Part shown: in pieces, positions 54,832 to 60,145 of the stretch | Numbering within the stretch: the first letter of the stretch is position 1 | Layout of the letters: every line of letters begins with the position of its first letter | Assembly: GCA_949288065.1 (NCBI GenBank) | Contig: CASEIL010000009.1 | Coordinates: forward strand, 1-60,145 | DNA: 60,145 nt | Source: an uncultured Phascolarctobacterium sp. | GTDB lineage: Bacteria > Bacillota > Negativicutes > Acidaminococcales > Acidaminococcaceae | Direction: 5' to 3' | Translations under genes and position numbers: made by a program | Notes under the pieces: model-generated | Databases searched by the model: none | Seen by the model: the letters and a program-made list of their open reading frames with translations, nothing else | What the model was told of the DNA's origin: nothing

Positions 54832-56217
54832 CTATTTGCTGCGGCGCAGCAGGCTGAGCGCAACCGCCGGCACCAAAAACAGCAAATTAAAAAATAAACT
54901 GATAAACAAAGTATACGGCGACGCCGGATACAAAACATGCCATACGCAGCCCGAAGCGATGCCGCCGAGCATGGATAGCAGCCCCGCCGTTTTGCCGACC
55001 CTGCCTTTAAAAAAGATAACGAAGGTCAGCGGCAAAAATACGCCCGCGCCGCGCAAAGCCATGGAAAGGTAATTCCATTGCAGCACGGAAGAATCGAGAT
55101 GCGAATGGATAAACACCAGCGCCAGCAGCGTAACGGCCAGCACCGTTAAACGGTTAATCCACAAAAGCGTGGTGCTTTTGGTAACCTTAAACACAGCACC
55201 AAAAATATCGCGGCTGCACAGCGTGCCCACGCCCAGCGACAGCCCGGCAATAGAGCCGACGCACGAAAGCACAAGCGCCGCCAGCCCCGCGCCGCCCAGC
55301 CAGTCCGGCAGGTAGTTGCACATAAAAAACGGCAGCGTGTCGATGCTGTTCAGCTCCGGATGGTGCAGCTTAATAAACATGCCGATAATTACTGAAGGCA
55401 GCCCCACCGGTATGGCAATGCAGGCCGCAAGCAGGCACCCCAGCGCCGCTGTCCGGCTGTCGCGCGCCGAAAACAGCGACTGCACATAGCTCTGCGTCGA
55501 TATTACGCCCACAATCATCGAAAGCAGATTGAACAGCGCGTGCTCTGCGCCGATGCCGAACAGGCTGAACCACGGCAGTTCCGGAAAGCTCTCGTGCATG
55601 CCGCCAAGCCCGCCCATATCGTTAAACGCCAAAAAGCCGCCTAAAAAAATAGTGGCAAAAATCAGGCAAATTTTAAATAATCCGGCCATGCCGCTGCTGT
55701 TAATGCCGCCAAAAAACACAAAACCCATCACCAGCAGCACCACAATAACGGCGGAGGGCAAAAAATCCAGATGCAGCACGCCGCCGATTAAATGCACCGA
55801 GCTGAGCGAGCTGGAAACAATGCTGAAAAAAATGCCCAGCGAGGCAGCAACGCTTGCCAAAGGCCCGGCCTTGGGGCCGAAATTAATTACCAAATATTCC
55901 GAAATGGTTGTTAAGCCGCTTTTGCGCAAAGGGCGCGCATAAAAAGCAGCCATAATTAAAAAGCCGATGCCGCTGCCCATGGTAAACCACCAAGCGCCCA
56001 GCCCAAAGGTAAAACCGCCCTGCGCCGTGCCAATGGTTGCCGCACCGCCGATAATGGTAGCGACAATCGAACCTGCAACCATAATCACGCCCGCACTGCG
56101 CCCGCCAACGTCAAAATCGTCGGCCGATTTTACCCGGCGCGAGGAATAAATGCCGCAGCCCAGCACCACGGCCAGCGTCAGCACCAGGCTGATAATATGA
56201 ACAAGAGATAACTGCAT
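54832..56217 (-). CDS. Sodium:solute symporter (SSS family)
   Basis: A 461-residue inner-membrane carrier with about 12-13 hydrophobic segments. Features: VGGRSAGVIMVAGSIVATIIGGAA near residue 34, the sodium region GLGVGTLCSRDIF, and a C-terminal hydrophobic tail. The family moves sugars, amino acids, pantothenate or nucleosides; the substrate is not readable. ATG at 56217 follows AAGGTGAG. It is 20 bases upstream of dnaE and so is probably cotranscribed with it. Confidence 0.88.
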   Translation of the reverse strand: MQLSLVHIISLVLTLAVVLGCGIYSSRRVKSADDFDVGGRSAGVIMVAGSIVATIIGGAATIGTAQGGFTFGLGAWWFTMGSGIGFLIMAAFYARPLRKSGLTTISEYLVINFGPKAGPLASVAASLGIFFSIVSSSLSSVHLIGGVLHLDFLPSAVIVVLLVMGFVFFGGINSSGMAGLFKICLIFATIFLGGFLAFNDMGGLGGMHESFPELPWFSLFGIGAEHALFNLLSMIVGVISTQSYVQSLFSARDSRTAALGCLLAACIAIPVGLPSVIIGMFIKLHHPELNSIDTLPFFMCNYLPDWLGGAGLAALVLSCVGSIAGLSLGVGTLCSRDIFGAVFKVTKSTTLLWINRLTVLAVTLLALVFIHSHLDSSVLQWNYLSMALRGAGVFLPLTFVIFFKGRVGKTAGLLSMLGGIASGCVWHVLYPASPYTLFISLFFNLLFLVPAVALSLLRRSK

Positions 56218-56518
56218 AAAACTCACCTTACTTATTTTAACAGGCTGCCGCAAGCGGCAAAAGCCTTATCTAAATCAATTCGCTGTAAAAAATCAATTTC
56301 CTGCCAAAAAGTTTAAAGCTCTTTCTGTTCAGTTTTAAACAATTACAGCAGCTTATTTTTACACTTTTAACCGTTTTAACAAAAATTTGTAAAAATTACT
56401 TGCATTTTGTGCTTTGTAATTATACAATTATACCAACAGTTTTGTAGTGTACATTTATTCGCTTGCAAAGCACAAAAACTGTTTATTTTTTAATAAAGGC
56501 AAATGAGGGGGTTTTTTA
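56218..56518. other. Divergent intergenic region
   Basis: About 300 bases between the symporter (minus) and the substrate-binding protein (plus). AT-rich, with an inverted repeat TTGTA/TACAA near 56415-56428 that could be an operator. No clear riboswitch and no promoter I would place with confidence. Confidence 0.4.
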
Positions 56519-57694
56519 ATGAAATTTATCAGCAAAAGGAAACTGGCAGCGCTCTTAACCGGCGCAATTTTGGCAATGGGGGCGCTTACCGGCGGCTGCG
56601 GCGGCAACGAAACTGACGCTAATGTTATCCGCCTCGGCGTCGTCAGCGAAATGACGGGCGCCAACGCTACCTATGGCAATTCCATTGTTAACGGCATTAA
56701 GCTGGCAGTGCAGGAACAGAACGCTAAAGGCGGCGTTTTAAATAAACAAATTGAAATTACCGTCGCCGACGATAAATCCGAACCGGCAGAAGCCGCCAAC
56801 GCCATGTCCAAGCTCATCAATCAGGATAATGTTAAAGCCGTTATGGGCATCTTCCCCAGCTCCAATGCTATCGCCGCTGCCAACGTCAGCGAGGCTTCTA
56901 AAATTCCGTTTCTCGCCATTGGCGCAACCAACCCCAAAGTTACAGTTAACGACGACGGCAGCGTTAAGCCGCACACCTTCCGTGTGTGCTTTATCGACCC
57001 GTTCCAGGGCACTGTCGGCGCTAACTTTGTTTATAACGAGCTCGGCGCTAAGCGCACCGCAATTTATATAGATAACAGCTCCGACTACGCAAAAGGGCTG
57101 GCCGCTGCTTTTAAAGAAGCCTACACCGCAAACGGCGGCACTGTCATCGCCGAAGAATCGTACCTGCAAAAGGATACCGACTTTAAAGCCGTGCTGACCA
57201 AAATTAACTCGGCCCAGCCGGATGCCCTGTATGTGCCCGGCTACTACGAAGAGGTTGGCAAAATTATTAAGCAGGCGCGCGAGCTTGGCATGAACCTGCC
57301 CATTATCGGCGGCGACGGGTGGGATAGCCCCAAACTTGCAGAAATTGCCGGCAACGCAGCCTTAAACAACACCTATTTTACCAACCATTACAGCGTGGAT
57401 TCCAGCGATACAGCCTCCAAAACCTTTGTTGAAAACTACAACAAGGCCTACGGACAAAACCCGGATGCCTGCGCAGTGCTGGGCTACGACGGCGCTAATT
57501 TGATGATGGAAAGCATCGCCAAAGCCGGTGCCTACGATGCCGCCAAAATTACCGAAGTGCTGGCAGCAACCAAAGATTTTAACGCCGTTACCGGCAAAAC
57601 TTCGCTTAACGCAACGCACGACGCCGTTAAAAGCGCCGTCATCCTTGAATATAAAGACGGCAAACAAACCTACCGCGCCACTGTTAACCCTTAA
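56519..57694 (+). CDS. Branched-chain amino-acid ABC transporter binding lipoprotein
   Basis: 391 residues. A lipoprotein signal peptide ends with LTGGC near residue 23. The mature part is a type I periplasmic binding protein: IRLGVVSEMTGANATYG, GVLNKQIEITVADDKS, AVMGIFPSSNAIAAANVSE and YIDNSSDYAKGLAAAFKEAY. Leu/Ile/Val or related ligands are typical. The gene stands alone: no LivH/M/G/F genes follow within the window. ATG at 56519 follows GAGGGGG. Confidence 0.9.
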   Translation: MKFISKRKLAALLTGAILAMGALTGGCGGNETDANVIRLGVVSEMTGANATYGNSIVNGIKLAVQEQNAKGGVLNKQIEITVADDKSEPAEAANAMSKLINQDNVKAVMGIFPSSNAIAAANVSEASKIPFLAIGATNPKVTVNDDGSVKPHTFRVCFIDPFQGTVGANFVYNELGAKRTAIYIDNSSDYAKGLAAAFKEAYTANGGTVIAEESYLQKDTDFKAVLTKINSAQPDALYVPGYYEEVGKIIKQARELGMNLPIIGGDGWDSPKLAEIAGNAALNNTYFTNHYSVDSSDTASKTFVENYNKAYGQNPDACAVLGYDGANLMMESIAKAGAYDAAKITEVLAATKDFNAVTGKTSLNATHDAVKSAVILEYKDGKQTYRATVNP

Positions 57695-57700
57695 TATACT

Positions 57701-57728
57701 AAAAAAGAGTGCGCCATGCACTCTTTTT
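57701..57728 (+). terminator. Intrinsic terminator after the binding protein
   Basis: AAAGAGTGC (57704-57712) pairs with GCACTCTTT (57718-57726) and is followed by TTCTTT. Confidence 0.85.
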
Positions 57729-57730
57729 CT

Positions 57731-57759
57731 TTGCCCAAAACAGGTATTTGCTGTATAAT
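57731..57759 (+). promoter_or_regulatory. Promoter of the acyltransferase gene
   Basis: TTGCCC (57731-57736), 17 bases, TATAAT (57754-57759), immediately after the preceding terminator. Confidence 0.75.
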
Positions 57760-57792
57760 AAGCAGGTAAAATTTTTTATTAGCGGAGCAATT

Positions 57793-58917
57793 ATGACCCA
57801 ACGAAACTATACTATTGACAAGCTGCGCGGCATCTGCATGCTGGGCGTGCTGGGTATCCACACCGGCTCGCTGGCGCTGATGTGCCAAAACCCCAACCCG
57901 CATCTGTATATGCTGCTCGAAATACTCTCGCGTTACAGCGTACCTGCCTTCTTTTTCATCTCCGGCTACGGGCTGTTTTGCCAGTATAAACCCGGCTGCG
58001 ATTTAGACTACCGGCAGTTTATCAAAAAACGCTTTCAAAGCAGCGGCGTGCCGTATTTAAGCTGGTCGCTGTTTTATATGGTGTACTTCAGCACTGTTGT
58101 GCCCGGCTGCATACCGTGGTTCTCACCGCTCGGGCTGCTGCACCTGCTGTTTTGGGGGCTGGCATGCTACCACCTGTATTTTATGATAATCCTGCTGTGG
58201 TTCTACGCCTTCTTTCCCCTCTTTCAAAAACTCATGGCGACAATGCAAAGTATCGGCTTAAAAACAGGCTTCGCCCTGCTTTTTGTGCTGCAAATGCTGT
58301 TTAACTACTGGACAATGCACCCCGGCATCACCGCACAGCAGCTGCCCCTTGTCTTGCAGGATTTCTTCACTTACCGCCTTAACTACCTGCCGCTGCACTA
58401 CCTGTTTATTTTTATGCTCGGCGGCCTTGCGGCGATAAAAGAAAAAGAGTTTTTTCAAGCAGTTACCGCTAAATTTAAAAGCGTAACAGTGCTGTATATT
58501 CTTTCGATTGCTTACATCTGCGGCAGCTATTACTACTATTATTACAAGCACGGCTACGATTTAATCAGCCTTACCAACACCTTCCAGCAGCTCAGCCCGC
58601 AGGGCTTTATTTACACCATCGCCTCAATTTTATTCTTCTGCGCACTGTTCAGCAGGCTTCAAGCAAACATCTTTACCAAAGCCGTAGATTTTATATCAGC
58701 CAACTCCATGCTCGTTTACTTCTGTCACCCCTTCTGGCTAAGCATGATAGAACGCACCAGCCACCACTTCGGCATCGTAATGACCACAAAACGTGTAATA
58801 GCGGCGTATCTTGTTTTATTAGCCTTGTCGCTCATAACCAGCGTAATACTAACAAAACTTTCCAAATACATCGCACCGCTGCATTACTTGTTAATGGGAA
58901 AAAAACTAAAAAAGTAA
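57793..58917 (+). CDS. Membrane acyltransferase (acyltransferase 3 family)
   Basis: 374 residues from the ATG at 57793 (GCGGAGC upstream; the open frame extends 28 codons further into the terminator and promoter). About ten membrane segments. The family opening IDKLRGICMLGVLGIHTG and FFFISGYGLF are clear. Members O-acylate surface sugars or peptidoglycan; the acceptor here is unknown. Confidence 0.85.
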   Translation: MTQRNYTIDKLRGICMLGVLGIHTGSLALMCQNPNPHLYMLLEILSRYSVPAFFFISGYGLFCQYKPGCDLDYRQFIKKRFQSSGVPYLSWSLFYMVYFSTVVPGCIPWFSPLGLLHLLFWGLACYHLYFMIILLWFYAFFPLFQKLMATMQSIGLKTGFALLFVLQMLFNYWTMHPGITAQQLPLVLQDFFTYRLNYLPLHYLFIFMLGGLAAIKEKEFFQAVTAKFKSVTVLYILSIAYICGSYYYYYYKHGYDLISLTNTFQQLSPQGFIYTIASILFFCALFSRLQANIFTKAVDFISANSMLVYFCHPFWLSMIERTSHHFGIVMTTKRVIAAYLVLLALSLITSVILTKLSKYIAPLHYLLMGKKLKK

Positions 58918-58951
58918 CTCTTAATAATTTAATAAAACATCTAACCAAACA

Positions 58952-58996
58952 CACAACCCTTTTGCCAAAACATTCAGGCAAAGGGGTTTGTTGTAT
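58952..58996 (+). terminator. Intrinsic terminator-like hairpin
   Basis: AACCCTTTTGCC (58955-58966) pairs with GGCAAAGGGGTT (58977-58988) around a 10-base loop, about 35 bases after the acyltransferase stop. The T tract is weak. Confidence 0.6.
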
Positions 58997-59093
58997 AAAT
59001 ACAATTTTTTAACTTCATATCGTCATTAATTCAATACCCAAATTCTTAACAAACACAACTAAAAAACATCTGCATTGCATTGTTAATATCATC

Positions 59094-59467
59094 ATTTAAA
59101 TCTTAATACTGCGTGAGAAGTATGACTAACGCTGATGGCTGCCTGGTCAACGTTGTACCAATTTCAATACACGTACTTCATGAGAAGTACGACTGTGACA
59201 AGGCAAGCAAAATTTTTGCCGAACAACAAATTTCAATCCACGTACTTCGTAAGAAGTACGACTCCCGTGCCTGTTAAGCGGTTTACGCCGCCCAAAAATT
59301 TCAATCCTCGTACTTCGTAAGAAGTACGACACGGCTGGAAATGCAAAGATAAATGGGATGACCAAATATTTCAATCCACGCTGCCTACGAAGGCAGTGAC
59401 ATATCAATATCTTCGCCTGTAAAATACCCAACAGATTTCAATCCACGCTGCCTACGAAGGCAGTGAC
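59094..59467 (-). CRISPR. Type I-C-like CRISPR array, two repeat families, no cas genes in view
   Basis: Six 33-base repeats at 59094-59126 (degenerate), 59161-59193, 59230-59262, 59298-59330, 59368-59400 and 59435-59467, with spacers of 34, 36, 35, 37 and 34 bases. Read on the minus strand each repeat opens GTC and closes GTGGATTGAAAT, the hallmark of type I-C repeats. The two rightmost repeats have stem CTGCCT-TCGT-AGGCAG; the three intact left ones have GTACTTC-TTAC-GAAGTAC. The AT-rich leader lies at the right (59468 onward), so the right-hand family is leader-proximal and the left end, with increasing mutations, is the old distal end. No cas gene lies between 57.7 kb and the window end. 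Confidence 0.93.
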
Positions 59468-59680
59468 TATATATAAATAAATTAAAATATAATCTAAAGA
59501 AATGGATTCAAAAGTGCGAAGGTAATTTTAAACTAAAAACATCAGCAAAATAACAGTATCTAAAATAATAAAAATATCTGTTTAACTCTACTTCGCACTT
59601 ATAAATTTAAACTTGTAAATCCTGTATATAAATATTGTATCATCAATACAAACATACAGCAATTAAATAAAAAAGATAAA
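59468..59680 (-). promoter_or_regulatory. Probable CRISPR leader
   Basis: AT-rich, gene-free sequence next to the conserved repeat pair. It contains a 10-base inverted pair AAGTGCGAAG (59512-59521) and CTTCGCACTT (59591-59600), about 45 and 125 bases from the first repeat. Such GTGCGAA-like motifs may be integration or transcription signals. A promoter was not located with confidence. Confidence 0.6.
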
Positions 59681-59718
59681 GTAAAAGAAGCAGTACCATA
59701 AGGTACTGCTTCTTTTAC
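59681..59718 (-). terminator. Ribosomal RNA operon terminator
   Basis: A perfect 17-bp stem (59681-59697 with 59702-59718) with an ATAA loop, followed on the minus strand by TTTATCTTTTTT. It ends the rRNA operon right after 5S. Confidence 0.9.
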
Positions 59719-59720
59719 TA

Positions 59721-59837
59721 AACCGGCAGCTATCTATCCTCCCAGGCCGCCTCCAGCCAAGTACTTTCGACGTGTAAGGGCTTAACTTCTGTGTTCGGGA
59801 TGGGAACAGGTGAACCCCCTTAGCCATTACCACCGGA
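59721..59837 (-). rRNA. 5S ribosomal RNA
   Basis: On the minus strand begins CCGGTGGTAATGGC and includes the conserved CCCATCCCGAACACAGAAG and a 3' end pairing GCTGCCGG with the 5' CCGGTGG. Ends within a base or two of the given limits. Confidence 0.93.
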
Positions 59838-60000
59838 TATATTCTTTTGTTCGTTTTTATGAGTCGAACCCTCAAAGCTATATAGAAGAAACGCTGCGGT
59901 TACGCGCGCATGTTCCTTATTCAGTCACATGCTCTGCGTAAGTTCGCTGTCACGTTTATCAGCTTCGCTTTCACTCGCTGCTAAACGGCGAGACTCACTT

Positions 60001-60145
60001 AAAGTCAAGCCCTCGACTTATTAGTACCGGTCAGCTCAAAACATTACTGCTCTTACACTCCCGGCCTATCTACCTCATCTTCTTTAAGGTGTCTTACCAG
60101 ATTAATCTGTGAGAGATCTCATCTTAAGGATGGCTTCACGCTTAG
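60001..60145 (-). rRNA. 23S ribosomal RNA, 3' end (partial)
   Basis: The minus strand holds the 3' part of 23S rRNA (GGTAAGACACC, GAGGTAGATAGGCC, GAGCTGACCGGTACTAATA, then TCGAGGGCTTGAC). It runs out of the window on the right. Bases 59838-60000 are the 23S-5S spacer; no tRNA is seen there. Confidence 0.93.

Noticed and set aside
59135..59431. Reading frames across the CRISPR array
   Set aside because: Their translation is made of the repeats and spacers; no ribosome site or protein-like composition.
59663..59875. A 70-codon minus-strand frame
   Set aside because: It lies in the 5S rRNA and its terminator.
57709..60000. cas genes next to the CRISPR array
   Set aside because: All frames around the array were examined; only the acyltransferase and rRNA genes are present.

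Overview
The window looks like chromosomal DNA of a diderm Firmicute (class Negativicutes; the gene set and moderate GC content suit Acidaminococcaceae such as Phascolarctobacterium, though the genus is inference). Firmicute traits are PolC plus DnaE, lysine and glycine riboswitches, a type I-C CRISPR repeat and the gene order rpsB-tsf-pyrH-frr-uppS-cdsA-dxr-rseP-ispG-proS-polC. The outer membrane is shown by two autotransporters with C-terminal beta-barrels ending in Phe. Almost every gene is on the minus strand; exceptions are a sigma-like factor (about 6.2 kb) and a substrate-binding protein and acyltransferase (56.5-58.9 kb).

Layout. 0.2-6 kb: two tandem autotransporters with AT-rich passengers, divergent from a small sigma-70-like factor. 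6.9-7.1 kb: tRNA operon with intact Pro and Arg genes around a tRNA-Gly remnant of 43 nt. 7.2-10.2 kb: two paralogous Na+/amino-acid symporters, one behind a tandem glycine riboswitch with terminator. 10.5-15.3 kb: NlpC/P60-like protein lacking its catalytic Cys, pepA, a PHP phosphoesterase, a P-loop/Asp23 fusion and a DUF3870 protein. 15.4-20.1 kb: lysine operon dapB-asd-lysC-dapA plus a CGGC-domain protein, under a consensus promoter, lysine riboswitch and terminator. 20.2-21.4 kb: AT-rich island with two similar membrane-anchored hypothetical proteins. 21.4-23.7 kb: thiD-thiM-thiE. 23.8-29.4 kb: transketolase, an EF-G paralogue with an altered P-loop, a ferredoxin-nitroreductase and a hypothetical protein. 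29.6-44.1 kb: the housekeeping translation, isoprenoid, phospholipid and replication cluster ending in a PolC without its exonuclease domain. 44.3-49.3 kb: DUF218 protein, glycerol-1-phosphate-dehydrogenase-like protein, helical hypothetical protein, pyruvate kinase and a small protein. 49.3-51.3 kb: etfBA with a ferredoxin domain on EtfA. 51.4-56.2 kb: dnaE and a sodium:solute symporter. 56.5-58.9 kb: branched-chain amino-acid binding lipoprotein and acyltransferase. 59.1-59.5 kb: CRISPR array with no cas gene in view. 59.7 kb to the end: 5S rRNA and the 3' end of 23S rRNA.

Regulation is unusually readable: near-consensus promoters precede the lysine riboswitch, glycine riboswitch, tRNA operon, rpsB and tkt, and strong intrinsic terminators separate the units. 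The most notable observations are a CRISPR array whose repeats fall into two families with different but fully compensated hairpin stems; a truncated tRNA-Gly inside an otherwise intact tRNA operon beside a glycine-riboswitch transporter; a Lys-to-Thr change in the P-loop of the EF-G paralogue; and a PolC without exonuclease whose PHP domain, like that of DnaE, keeps its metal ligands.
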